64,000 nt of DNA from Crocodylus rhombifer (Eukaryota > Chordata > Crocodylia > Crocodylidae): NCBI GenBank assembly GCA_038503035.1, contig JAVSML010020809.1, positions 1 through 64,000 on the forward strand. Reading direction: 5' to 3'. Of this stretch, positions 52,691 through 64,000 are shown in pieces (the first letter of the stretch is position 1; each line of letters starts with the position of its first letter). Below the pieces are notes generated by a model that worked only from the letters and a program-made list of their open reading frames with translations, searched no databases and had not been told where the DNA came from. Made by a program: the position numbers and the translations under genes.

Positions 52691-55600
52691 GCGTCTGACT
52701 CATTTCAGTGACAATGAAATGCTCAGTGGCACAAAACCTTACGTGTAGACTTGTCCCAATTTTCATTTTCTTTTGAGGGCTTGTGACCCATTCTACTTCA
52801 GTTCAGTCAGTACCAAGCTATCCTGGTTTTTTGGTGCAACTTTACTTAATGGACAAAAAACCTGGAACCGCATTTGTTTTGTCCTATAACATTATGAGAT
52901 GTTATTTACCATGTAGGAAGGACACGGGCTGTAATCCTATTATGGTCCCATTGTGCAGTCATCTCTGCCATTGGTTTAAATTCAAAAGAAGAACAGCAGG
53001 GAATTGATGGTTCACTTGTTGAGTGGAGAGTAGAGAAGCAGAGTTTTCCCATGTTACATCAAAGAATGAGATGCTGAAGTGCAAGAGACATGTCTGTACT
53101 GTGATGGCTTCTTAGAGCAAACCCTCTTCAGACCTTTAAAAATGCACTTGAAAATAGAGAAAAGTTTTAAGGCTTTTTTCATGAGCTGTGGGTGCTATTA
53201 TAAATACTGTTTTATTTTCTCCAGTTTAAAGGTATTACTCTGAGACGATGCTTTCTACAACCCTGAGCCTCAGTTTGTTCTTCCATTGTAGAAGAGCCAT
53301 AACCATTATCTTGTTCCCCACCATCCAGCCAAGCTGATATTCATCCTTGTATCCACTATTGAAAGCAAGCTGCCTAGTAGCTTAAGCACTAGAACAGTAC
53401 CAGCTGCCAGAAAACAGGTGAAATGTTGCCATTTTCCTCTTCTGATTCTGGGAAAACAAACCTGACCTTAATCCACTTTTTGAAAAATAGCTCTTTCTTT
53501 TGGTACTATAGGGGCAAGAAAAAAAAGATGATCTGCTATAGTAAATGTTTGCAATTAAATATAAAAAATCTATGATTCACTCAAGAGAAGTCAAGGGTGC
53601 TGCAGAAGAGGGAAGACAATGGATGTGGGGTTTTTTAATCCTTATACACAACTAATATGTTGCTTCATATCCTGCAGCCTTTAAGCATCTTTGAAAGAAT
53701 CAAAGTAAAGATTCTGCCCATCTTTGATACCTACAGAGTTGATTTAATGTACCATGGCAATGAATATTGCTTGAAACGCACCTTTCCTGGATCCTCTTCT
53801 ACAGCATTTTCTCTGCTCAGTACATACCTGCTCAAATTGAGGGGTGTAGAAAAATGCAGGAACTTTTTATTGGTGTAGAACTATACCTGTATGTGCTGTT
53901 AGGATGTACCTAGTACCTTCACATGCTCCTGCTGCAATGAAAATGTAGCAAAACCCTTGTAACCTTAACCCTGCTTCATTCAGGGTTAAAGTTGCCTGAT
54001 TTAGCTCACTTGTGTTGCTCTAGGAGCGTGAAGACGTAACTCCATAGTGACTTAAAGAGACTTAAAGATACATCTGTCCATGGCCTCTGTTTCATATCTT
54101 CTCCAAAAGCTCTTGAATTCTAAGAGAATAAATCCTACTCTGTCCTTCAAATGTTTCAATATTTGAGGAGCTTGTTTTCTCTCAGACCTCCTTACATAGC
54201 TCCCTACCTCCTTGAAATGTCACAGCCTTATATCCACTTGGTTGGGGAAAAAAGACTTTATCTAGAGGAGATGGCTACCTTTTATCTTAAGTGCTTTTAA
54301 AAGGGTTCTAGGTATTCGACATCTCTCAATGTAGGCTGACACTTGCCCACTTCCTTGCAAAAATAGCCATCCTCACAGATTAGAAATCTTTAATAACTTC
54401 AAATTGGGCTATTTTAAGACTACATGTCTAGATCCTATCTATGGGGTTTTTTGTTTTGTTGCTTTGTTTTTGCTTGTTGGTTTTTTTTCCTAATGGGTAA
54501 AAATTTAATTATTAGTTCTACCAACTGGACAGCAGGATCCCACCTTTTAGCTATTGCTGCTAATGGAGTCATCTCAGCCAAAGAATGTCACAGGTAGCGT
54601 TCAGGATGAATTGATATACCAAACTGAAAGTTTAAGTAGAAATTTAGGGACTTAAAATATGACCCAGAGAGAGGACCTGAAGTCCTTTTATAAAGAGCCG
54701 AGGTTCCTTAATGACCTCAGGTGTTTAACATCGTTTTAGTTAGCAGCCACCTTCCTACTGCCACCACAGTGGGACCTTCTTTCAGTACCTAGTGGGTGGG
54801 AATAGTGCCACATTCTGAGAATCTGAATCTGTTCTTTTTGGTACTGGTTACTGCTTTGAGATCTGTTCAAGTATTGAGCCAGCTAAAAACTGCTTTGAGG
54901 TCTGATTCAATTGCCTGGGATTTTCAGGTGAACTAAGGTTATTTAAGTAAGGTTTAAACCAAGATAATATGTTCCCTTAAGGCGATAAGGGAACTATGTA
55001 GTGCTGTCCCTTTCATTATTCTGGACGTAATAATTTGTCAGTGCAGAAAATGCATTAAAGAGGAAGAGAATGAATTCTGGGGTTTTAAACCATTCAGTAA
55101 GCAGAGAGCAAGGTTTGAAGTGCCAGACGAATGGGTTGAAATTCTTCTGAAGGTGCCCAGTAATACCTTGATCAAAGAACTTGGCTGTGGAAAATGCCTT
55201 TCCGATCGACTACATATTCAAGCAAAATAACCCTTTCTGGGAATTAAGAAGTCGATTAAGTTAAGCAGGAATAAGACTGACTTATTGTGGAATAAATATG
55301 TCCATGCATGGCATGCAGTTGCTTGAGAATACTTTGTTCCCAATTAACTGCAAGTGCTCAGTATGTAAAGGCAAGTGCTGAACTGCTTCTTACCTAGAAA
55401 GAGGGTTTCTCATCTGGGTGTGTTCTCTGCTTTCCTTGTCAGTGTATTTAGTTGCGTCAGTTCCTTTAACTTTTTATAGCACTCAGCCCCTCTAATATTT
55501 TTGCATCTGGACAAGTAGGTAAGGAGACTTTTGACCTTTTCGTCAGGTCCTTGCCAAGCTGATAATCTCTTAACACGTTTATATATGTGGCGTGCTTTCA

Positions 55601-58422
55601 ACCTTTTCAGTCTGCTTGTGGGAGCAGGAGAAGGTCACATAAGCAGAACCCAAGTCAAGTTGGAAGAATTTTTAAAAAATCCATAAAATGGGGTGCGTGA
55701 GTCTCTAAGAGCCTCGTTTCAGTACAGCATGAAGACGGTTTTGCATTTCAGTGCAAAGTCACTGTATTCATGGACTATTGTGTGCTGTAGTGTTAGGACT
55801 TTTTCAGCTTATTTGCTTTTCAGCTTTCTATGTGAATTATCAAAATAAGATCTTTGGCTCGTTAAGATTCTTCCCTCGGTTTCCACATTCATTCTCCCCA
55901 TGCATGCTGCGGTTCCAAAGCAGACTGGGTCTGTTCAAACCAATTTGACTTGATGCTGCAACTTTTTGTACTGGACTCTCATAAATTACATAATTTCTAC
56001 GTCCATGCCTCCTGTTATTTCTGAAAACCAAATAAATTTACAACTACAAACAGTAGTTGCTTCACATTTTCTGCAGCAAATTTTCTTCTACAAAGACATT
56101 ATGTTCTTTTAAAAGCCAAAGCTCTTCTCTTCAGTATAGTATCAGGTGTACAGGTGGGAGAGGTGCACATAAATGTGTGAACCCCCCTCTCCTTGTTGAA
56201 TAATCCAGTACAGTAGAGCTGAGCCTGTGTGTGCACGTGGAAAATTGTGTGTCTACGCATAGATGGATGAGATGAAAATACTCATTTGTGGAGTGCAGGA
56301 GGGATTGGTGGAGACTCTTGGCACAGTTTATTGCAGCCTTCTCAATCTAGAGCCCTCACTTCTGAGAGTCATGCATGGTCTGAGAGACAGTCCAGAGACT
56401 TTGCTGGCTGCTGAACACTGTTGTTTTTAAAAGACAGCTCCAAAATTTTAGGGGAGAAACTGTAAGTGCAGTGGCATGACTTAAAAAAAAAAAAAAAAGT
56501 GTGTGTGGGGGGGGGGGGACTGGCCCATCCATGTGTTCCTTGGCCTTGCATGAGATAAGCCAGAGTTGCTGAAATAAACAAAGCTGTGACATAAAGGGAA
56601 GCTATCCTATGTTATAAGTGATTTCCCCCCAAAAGAGGAGAACCTCAATATTAAATGCCAGTAGTAACTGTCCCCTGACTTTTCAGTCCCATGCCAACCA
56701 ATATTATAGTTGCCTTTGTACTGTCCAGCAGGCTTGTGCCTTATTTCTCATGTCCTCAAAAGAGTACAGGTTCCAGGGAAGAGCTACGGAAGTAGAAAAG
56801 CAAAGCCTTTTGATTCTAGTTATATCAGGCAGTTTTGCACAACTCTTCACGATTAGCAGCTTTCATATTGGATTTTGTAAGAAAAACTCTTGCCTGGTGC
56901 ATTGTTAAGCTTCTGTTTCATCCCCTACCCCAGTTGGCATCTGCTCTAAAGCTTGAGATGTAGGATTAAATGCCCATATGATTCTGTTTAAATTCTTTGC
57001 ATCTCCATGAATGGTAGGCAGTACTCTCTCTCTCTTATTGGGCAAGCCTCGGCAAAGAGTTCTCTGTGAAGTTACTTAGATACACTAATTTTCCCTTCTT
57101 GCAGTACTCCTCATAAAGGACTTCTGGGAGAAATTTTCTTCCTTCTTGTGCTGCCCTCTTCCACGTTCCCTCTCCTCCAGTCTGGTTTGCAGCAATATAC
57201 TCAGACTTGTTTTGTTCGAGCAACTCCTTTTTGGAAGGAGTTAACAGCCTAAACATTTTCCACTGAGGTCTTGATCTTTCCCCAACACACAAAATAATTG
57301 GAAAAATACTCTGTACTTATATTCCTGATCCATTTTTGTGTTTCTTGAGTCTCTGTAAATCTGGGGCATGTGTGAATTTTTCACCAAACGAGAGAAGAGT
57401 GGGGTGGCAGAAATGTCTGGTTTTCTTAGCAGTGGGATTGGAATGTGCTGAGAATTAAACTTGCTTTTGCCCTAGATGCAGTCAGTCTCTTTATCTAGTA
57501 AAAACATTACATTACTTTGCTCCCTTGAGAAATCAAATATATGCATGATGGAGGATTGCATTCACATGCAAGGAAATGGGAACCTTATAAAAAAGTAACT
57601 TCATTTTAAAGCATAAAACTAATTCTGCATCAAAAGATAAAATTCTGCAATGCTTCTAACCCTTTACTATATTGATTGAATCAAGATGGACCATCTTTCC
57701 TTTCTGTTCCCTTGTTGCCAGACTATACAATCTACAGCACAATACAGAGATGTTCAGTGAATAAATTTGTTTCCCAGAAATGACTTACTGAGTAATGCTT
57801 AAGCTTCAGAACCCTGCTTTTTAAGCTTATTCAGGTTGGGATTTTTTGGTTTTTTGTTTGTTTGTTTGTTTTAAATCCTTCCAAGGTCGTCATTAGGTTA
57901 CTTTGTCTGACCTGAGGATTTTCTTTTGTAAGAACTTGTATCAGGGTGAAATTGTGGGCTGTATTTGTTAGTCCCAAACACACTATGCAAAATGTGCTTT
58001 GTTAACTCTCATGGCGATATTATAATAGAGAAGTAATACCAACAAGTATGCAGGTGTTCTCTGGATATTCCAACTTTTCCTCAATTAAGAAGAAAAATAA
58101 AATCCTTCTGTTATTGCATTGGATATATGGACATGTGATTAATAAGCAAAACAAGCTGTAGTTCTACTGGCCTGTCTTGTGGATACACCCTCTCTGTCTT
58201 TTCTTTCTTGAGGGGAAAGGGGGAAGTTGATTAAAAAGCTTGTTGTGTTTTTTAATTCTTTTCTGGAGCAATCTGATCTCTTCCGGTTGCATGGAAGTGT
58301 CTGTCCACATGTGCTGTCTCCCTGTCTCTGTCACTCCCTCTGAAATGTTCATGTTTCTTTGGCTGTCTCCTCTTCACTTTCGTCTGTCCTTCTCCTACAT
58401 GGTATCTCCTCTTTCCCCACAG
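52691..58422 (+). other. KIF1B: intron between the alpha terminal exon and the first beta exon
   Basis: 5.7 kb. It has an A16 then GT/G run at 56483-56518. No transposon or exon was recognised. A longer alpha 3'UTR could extend into the left part. Confidence 0.7.
56483..56518. repeat. A16-(GT)n-G simple repeat
   Basis: 16 A, then gtgtgtgtg, then a run of G to 56518. Low-complexity tract. Confidence 0.9.
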
Positions 58423-58516
58423 GACTATGAGAGCAAACTGCAGGCTTTGCAGAAGCAGGTTGAGACAAGATCCCTGGCTGCTGAGACAACAGAAGAGGAG
58501 GAGGAAGAGGAGGAGG
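58423..58516 (+). CDS. KIF1B: KIF1B exon: first beta-specific exon (DYESKLQAL, poly-Glu)
   Basis: A 94-nt exon, phase 0 in, one nt over at its end. It encodes DYESKLQALQKQVETRSLAA then ETTEEEEEEE. It continues the second coiled coil into an acidic run. It is spliced to 41922 only in beta-type transcripts. The acceptor is tttccccacag and the donor g|gtaagc. The glutamates are encoded by GAG/GAA repeats, so length variation is likely. Confidence 0.95.
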
Positions 58517-60295
58517 GTAAGCTTTAAAAGAACAGAGTGTTTTAGTGGTGGGGAGGAGGTTTCTAAGACTGAGAGGCATCCTGCAGCTCGGATGCCACAA
58601 GTGACATTGTTGACGCTGGATTTGGACCCAGCACCTATACCTTTGTTCCGGGCAGGCACAACCCTCAGATTGACCACAGGATCTGCAAGTCTGTAATAGG
58701 CAAATTTATTGATACAGACTGATAACAAAAAAGCAACAATACAAACAGTCAAACAATTCTGTATCTGCCAATCCTAGGGTTGTCATCAGAGTCCAAGTAC
58801 ATCTGGTCAGGATGCAGACTCCACTCTGAGGCTTTCTCTTTTGGGTGTCAGCAGTCTGGAGGTGGGATGCTGAGGGCCACACCTCCCCACAGTGGGGTGC
58901 ATGAGATGGGCTACTGGTATGCCCTTGGTCCATGGTGGCCTTGGGGACCCTTCCTGGGTGACAGATGGGGATGGGGACCCCTCTCAGGGAGCAAAACAGC
59001 GAGGGACGGGACAGAGGGAGGGACGGAAGGGATCCTTTGTTACTCTCAAGTCTCTGCTTTTGTGCTCTCCTTCCCCTTGATGACTCCTCATCCATGGCTA
59101 TCTCTGGTTGGTTGTGTCTCTGTGGTCTCACGTGTCCACATAGCCTTCTGGGCCTTCCCCTAATTTGGTTTGTTCCCCCAAAACCAGGATTTAGGCCCAC
59201 CTTCTCTCTGAGGCCTTGTTGCTGGTGTCACATCATGTGTTACAGGACAGTGTGGCACATACAGCCTTTGGTTCCTAGGCTGTGTCCTTGTTGTCTTAGA
59301 CAACCCTTCTGCCTGTAGGGCCATAAGAAGCTGTGTGTTCATCTCCCAAGCTCTTTAGAAATCCATTTAACCCCAGCTTCCCATCTTTTCCAATGTGTAT
59401 ATCTATACCTAGAAGCCAATTCCCAAAAAAACCAGGCCTTTAAATAACATTTCTAAGCCAACAACATGGGCAGCCTCCATGTGTTGCTTGTGGCAGATAA
59501 ACAGAAAGGCAAGGAGCAGAAAGCAGAATATCAGATCAGGCAGAGAGCACAGGATGGGGAATGGAAAGTGGAGCAGCAGATCAGAGTGGTATTTAGGGAG
59601 GATGCAGGGCTAATTTGTGGCACACCTGTTAAAAAGGTTGGCTTTCACTGCTCTAAAGGAAGCTGCATTATAGGGACATTTGCTGTAGCTGGAAATAGAA
59701 TTTTAGAAAATTGTGAAACAGTGGGCAGTCCCTAAAAATGCCAGTTTGACAGTTCTGGAGATTTAAATTACTTGTCTGTAGAACAGGTTCTACATTAGCG
59801 GTTGGTAGGAGAACTGGATCCTGGACTCCCAAATTCAAGTAAGCCAACGGTCTAGCTGTCGGACTGGAATTGGCATTTGTTTGGTGGTCTTGAACTGTGA
59901 GACCCCCTCCGTGCTTTTTCCTTCCTGTATTGGATGGTGGTATGGTTGAATGATCCAGTCGATGCAGAGACTAATGTCTCTCTTATTTCTCCATTTTTGT
60001 ATTCTCTGTTTTTAAGCAATGCTAATTACTTGACAGTAACCAGAGCAGTAGCTTTTTTGGTTGAACTGCTCCAAAAGCTTGACTTGGGTGTACGTTAAGT
60101 TTCTGATGCTTGGCATAAAAGATTAGAACTAGTTTTACTCATTGAGCAATGGAATTGCAACTTCATCACTTCAGACAAAATGATGAGAACTTGATGAGAC
60201 TGTCAAGTGTGTAGATACTGTCTTTTTTTTGTCTGAGTGTCTGGGTTGGAGGGAAACTGCTACCTTTGACTCAGCTGTTCCTTTGCTTTTCCCAG
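58517..60295 (+). other. KIF1B: intron before the [10 protein letters not shown] exon
   Basis: It holds a solo-LTR-like element (58602-59463). The next ~180 bp may be a further repeat ending (cacacctgttaaaaagg near 59620). No exon was seen. Confidence 0.75.
58602..59463 (-). mobile_element. probable solo LTR, reverse orientation
   Basis: Read on the minus strand it starts TGTTGGCTTAG and ends AACAATGTCA, the TG...CA limits of an LTR, 862 bp long. An AATAAA (58705-58710, as tttatt on +) lies ~100 nt before its end, as expected for R/U5. The flanks are acaag (58597-58601) and acatg (59464-59468), a 4/5 match to a 5-bp duplication. No internal retroviral genes are present. The family is not identified; the call rests on structure only. 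Confidence 0.6.
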
Positions 60296-60444
60296 TGCCC
60301 TGGACACAGCATGAGTATGAGCTGGCCCAGTGGGCATTCAGGAAATGGAAGTTCCACCAGTTCACTTCATTAAGGGACCAGCTCTGGGGCAATGCTGTCT
60401 ATCTGAAAGAGGCCAATGCCATCAGTGTGGAGTTGAAGAAGAAA
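60296..60444 (+). CDS. KIF1B: KIF1B exon: KIF1B domain ([16 protein letters not shown])
   Basis: A 149-nt exon completing Val and ending phase 0. It encodes [40 protein letters not shown] and [10 protein letters not shown]. This is the small conserved region catalogued as the KIF1B domain in kinesin-3 proteins. The acceptor is tttcccag and the donor aaa|gtaagt. QLW replaces the LLW I recall in human. Confidence 0.96.
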
Positions 60445-60937
60445 GTAAGTGTGTGCAGAGCATCTTGTTGAATCTCCTGACTTGCAAGTGTGCACTCTGA
60501 TATCTTGCTGTAAACTAGCAGAGACTTAAATTTTGCTTTAATTTTGCTTTGTTCTTTTTCTACTGCACTGCCATTTAAACTGTTCCAAGACTCATGCCAT
60601 ATTATAGTTACCTCTGTGAGCTGAAATGGTATTGCTTGCAAACTGGTAATCCATTCTTCTGACCTTCATCCTCCTTATGCTGCCTCCTCTACTCACCATT
60701 CCAAAAGAACCCCATTAGAAATAAAATTATTTTTTCTTATCCACCTTCAACCCCATGCTGGGTTGTATATCTTATCAAAAGTGGCTTTGGTTGGATTGGA
60801 TTCCCATGTCTTCATGAAACTGTTCTTTTGGGTTCCTTTTATTAGAATGAAAGAGGGAATCCTATTTCTAATATCTCTGTAGTTACAGACTTTATTTATA
60901 TTCACAAAATATTAAAAAATTGGTTTTCTCCATTCAG
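60445..60937 (+). other. KIF1B: short intron
   Basis: 493 bp. Nothing recognised. Confidence 0.85.
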
Positions 60938-61116
60938 GTGCAGTTTCAGTTTGTCCTCCTGACAGATACACTGTACTCCCCTCTACCCCCTGAGCTTCTG
61001 CCTCCTGAGACAGAGAAGACCCGGGATAACAGACCTTTCCCTCGGACAGTGGTAGCTGTGGAAGTCCAGGATCTAAAGAATGGAGCAACACATTACTGGT
61101 CCCTGGAAAAACTCAA
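60938..61116 (+). CDS. KIF1B: KIF1B exon: [17 protein letters not shown]
   Basis: A 179-nt exon, phase 0 in, two nt over at its end. It encodes [59 protein letters not shown]. It is a conserved beta-strand-rich kinesin-3 stalk region. The donor is aa|gtatgt; the Lys codon is finished by the exon at 62493. Confidence 0.95.
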
Positions 61117-62492
61117 GTATGTAAATGTTATGTCAGAGTGAAATTTAAACCAAGAATGCATGTGACTGCTGCCCACTTGCCAGTATCTCAGTTGGCTCCC
61201 TTGTTTATTTGAGGCTGTTTCAAAATTACTATTTTCCTAAAAGCCTTGCTAAATTTACCCCAATTCATTTCTGTACCTTAATCTCTTCCTCCTTTATTTG
61301 TCTACAACCTGGTTTTTTTTTCACCTAACCCTAACACTGTTGTACAGAAATAAAAGATGTTCATGGGTTTCCATGGGTTTCTTGCAGTGTTCATGGATTT
61401 CCTGGGTTTCTGTTTTCATTTTCATGCCTGTGTTCTGCAGCAGTGGGGGTTTTTTGTACTCTCAGGCTGTGTTCAGATGAGCTCAGCCATGCAGTATGTG
61501 GCACTGCAGACACATCTGTGATGCCACATACCACATATTCAGTTGTTCTCTGTGCTTTTTTTCCCCTCAGTCAAAAAAAAAAAAAAAAAAAAACCTGCCC
61601 AAAAAAAGCGGAGCACTGCTCAAACCAGAGTCTGGATGGATGGAGCCGCACTCTGGCTGCCAGCCAGGCTCTGCGCGGCAGGATTGCCACTGCTGCAGCC
61701 CCGGGAGGTGTCTAGGATCCAACATAAGGCTGCTGAGGCAGGCCAGTGTTGGCCCTAGCATCCCTTACCCAACCTGGGGTAACCTGCGTGCCAGAGGGCA
61801 CATGGCACAGGCATTCCCTGGGGACAACTAGCAGCAGTACAAGGTGTGCTGGTTGTCCCTGGGCAAACAAATGTCCATGCACATGTGGACATGGTCTTAG
61901 GGTGTAATTCAAGCATTTTGTAACATGTGCCTTTAATAATCTTTCTGTCCTTGTGAGTTAACTAAAGTTTGTAGTGAGATCAGTTCACAAAAATACCACC
62001 TCTTTTGGAGAGAAGGGGAGCATCTGTTTAATAGTGACCAGAAATGCTAGAGGCTAATGCTGGGTAGGAGATGCAGAAAGTGCTCAGCTGACACTTCAGG
62101 AAGAACTTGTGAAAGCTTAAATTTGACCAAGATAAATTTACTTTTAATGAGATGTGTTGATTAAGGACCCTGGCTGGCCTTGAATTTTGCCTTTCATCCA
62201 GCAGATTTGCCCCAAAAGATGGCAACTTGAGCTTCACGGTGATCTCTAACATTATATTAAATGTTAGTACAGTAGAGAACCTGCCCATTCTGACTCCGCC
62301 TCTCTATATTTTTCTTCTCTTTGTCCATTTAACTCCAGTGCTTTTTTCTGTTCCTGTGGTCAACCTGCTTTCCCCCTTGCAGCTGTGCTTTTTTGAAATT
62401 TATGAACTGACCACCAGTATTAGTGTCTTGTCTGTAAGGAATTTTAAATGCAAAAACTTAATTGTTGTGGGGGCTGCTTTTTTCCTCTACAG
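61117..62492 (+). other. KIF1B: intron before [16 protein letters not shown]
   Basis: It holds a probable DNA transposon (61461-61900) with a central A21 run. No exon was seen. Confidence 0.8.
61461..61900. mobile_element. probable hAT-like element with A-rich centre
   Basis: The left end CTCAGGCTGTGTTCAGATGAGC and the reverse complement of the right end CTAAGACCATGTCCACATGTGC match at 15 of 22. The interior has an A21 run (61573-61593) and GC-rich sequence. No target duplication was found. Confidence 0.5.
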
Positions 62493-62630
62493 GCAGAGGT
62501 TGGAGCTGATGCGGGAGATGTATGACAGGGCTGGAGAGATGGCATCCAACACACAGGATGAGAGTGAGAGCACAATGACTGGCAGTGACCCCTTCTATGA
62601 TAGATTTCACTGGTTCAAGCTGGTTGGAAG
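62493..62630 (+). CDS. KIF1B: KIF1B exon: [16 protein letters not shown] ... [14 protein letters not shown]
   Basis: A 138-nt exon completing Lys and ending two nt into a codon (AG). It encodes [45 protein letters not shown]. The helix is a short coiled coil. The closing DPFYDR..WF.LVG recurs at the end of the next exon. The acceptor is cctctacag and the donor ag|gtatgt. Confidence 0.95.
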
Positions 62631-63434
62631 GTATGTGATGACAATCCCGTCTCCTGGTATGTTCACCAACTTTTGTCCTTACCAGGACAAACTTTGGACT
62701 TCAAATCAAGTTTTAAACTGCATAATCAATAGTGTCAGCTGTGTATATGGTCTCTCAGGGATTGGTGATCCATCTGGTAGACCCTTCTGATTTTTTCATC
62801 CAAACACTGGTAAAAAGCAGGAAGTGCTGTTCAGAATTTTCTTGATACAGGTGTGCAGCCTTTCCAAGTGTAATTGATTTGAATTCACCCTCCATTAGGT
62901 CTAAGCTGTATCTGTGAAAAAGAGAGCTAGTTAAGCATTGTGTGAAGTGATTGGAGTGTAGTGGTCTTGAGAGGCTGAAGAGTTGTGGAAAATCCAGGGG
63001 GAAACTGGTCCAGGACTTCACATAGGCATGATGTTCAAGTACTGGTCATCGTTTTGGGAAGATTAAACATCTAGTAAAGAGATCTTGGAGGCTCTTTAAT
63101 ACTTCCTGAGACTGAGCCGCCTCTTTATTTAAAACTTAATGGTGGAATAACAGGTTATAGCTTCATTATGTAAAAGCATAATAGCATTGTAAATAACCGT
63201 ATATGGTCACACTTGTTTGTATTCATGTTTCCTTTGCTTTCTGCTCAGTCCAAGGATGTCCTCTTTCTCTAACTCTGTCAGCAATTCCCTTCCTCCCATC
63301 TCACCCCAAATGATCTGAAGCTCTTGCTTGCTCTTCAGCTGAACTCCATGCTGATGGCAGCAGCAGAGTGTTGAATGAAGCATTCTTCTCCCCTTGGTGT
63401 GTTAATCAAAGTTGTTCCATTAACTGATATCTAG
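62631..63434 (+). other. KIF1B: intron before the SSPIFHGC exon
   Basis: 804 bp. Nothing recognised. It ends in tgatatctag with a weak pyrimidine tract. Confidence 0.85.
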
Positions 63435-63683
63435 CTCCCCCATTTTCCACGGCTGCGTGAATGAGCGTCTTGCTGACCGCACACCCTCCCCCACTTTCTC
63501 CACGGCTGACTCCGACATCACTGAACTGGCCGATGAGCAGCAGGATGAGATGGAGGACTTTGATGATGAAGCCTTTGTGGATGATACCGGCTCCGACGCT
63601 GGAACCGAGGAGGGATCGGACCTCTTCAGTGATGGGCACGACCCGTTTTACGACCGGTCCCCCTGGTTCATTTTAGTGGGAAG
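63435..63683 (+). CDS. KIF1B: KIF1B exon: acidic linker (SSPIFHGCVNERLADR ... WFILVG)
   Basis: A 249-nt exon completing Ser (AG|C) and ending two nt into a codon (AG). It encodes SPIFHGCVNERLADRTPSPT, FSTADSDITELADEQQDEME, an acidic run DFDDEAFVDD, SDLFSDGHDPFYDRSPWFIL, VG. It is entered and left in the same phase and is divisible by three, so it can be skipped in frame. The donor aag|gttggt is weak. It is the last exon in the window. Confidence 0.95.
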
Positions 63684-64000
63684 GTTGGTGAGGTTACTGT
63701 GAGAATGGCCAAAAGGGACCAGCTCTTGTCAGAGGCTGCAGAGCCTTCATCTTAGAGTACAGAGATCATTGACCAAACGCGTCTTTAAACTGCCATATCC
63801 AGAAATAGGCATTTATGGAACTTACAGATTCCAAGAATTATAGAGAAAACTTTAAAACTCATCTACTAGACCTACTCATGGAAAACTCTTCAGACATCCT
63901 TTGCTTAGACTAGGTAGAATGGACATTCCAGGTTTGAAAAAGAACCCATCTCAAGGGCTCTGCCTGAAATAGTGGTGAGGTGGTGTTCTTAAAAATGTCA
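63684..64000 (+). other. KIF1B: intron start, to window end
   Basis: 317 bp of intron. The next exon, expected to begin by completing Arg of GRAFVYLSNLL, is outside the window. Confidence 0.85.

Overview
The window is vertebrate genomic DNA holding the middle of one very large gene on the + strand, KIF1B (kinesin-3 family microtubule motor). It runs from the P-loop exon of the motor domain (2064) to an acidic linker exon at 63435-63683. The ATG exon and the first ~60 codons lie left of the window. The C-terminal cargo-binding and PH-domain exons of the long (beta) isoform lie to the right. I placed 25 coding exons by protein match to KIF1B, AG/GT splice sites and phase. All are intact and join in frame. 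I found no second protein gene.

The interspersed repeats point to a sauropsid, most likely a crocodilian such as an alligator (inference). CR1 LINE copies lie in both orientations. Several foldback, non-autonomous, hAT-like DNA transposons have YAGGG-type termini and 8-bp target duplications. One solo-LTR-like element is present.

Layout. 2064-20928: motor domain exons (P-loop, switch I, switch II, an 18-nt microexon just before the lysine-rich K-loop, neck). 22186-24898: a 42-nt exon plus an exon with an internal alternative acceptor; together they encode a 40-residue optional insert. 29275-30427: first coiled coil. 34375-40991: FHA domain. 41850-41922: second coiled coil and branch point. 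47386-48897: single-exon alternative terminal exon encoding the 503-residue KIF1B-alpha tail, which ends in a PDZ ligand (ETTV), followed by a 3'UTR of up to ~3.8 kb. 58423-63683: exons used instead by the beta isoform.

The most interesting observation is a pair of unassigned 63-nt candidate cassette exons at 31724-31786 and 33730-33792, between the coiled-coil and FHA exons. Both are flanked by AG/GT, both are phase 0 with no stop, and their 21-residue peptides match at 11 positions. The second ends in the same heptapeptide (GVFSPKK) as the upstream constitutive exon, and all five nucleotide differences there are synonymous. This looks like an optional, duplicated linker module. Other points of note are a 786-bp near-perfect palindrome beside the microexon, a 51-bp duplication upstream of two consecutive exons, an acceptor that also reads as a perfect donor (10153), a perfect 17-bp hairpin (12862-12899), and nested transposons.
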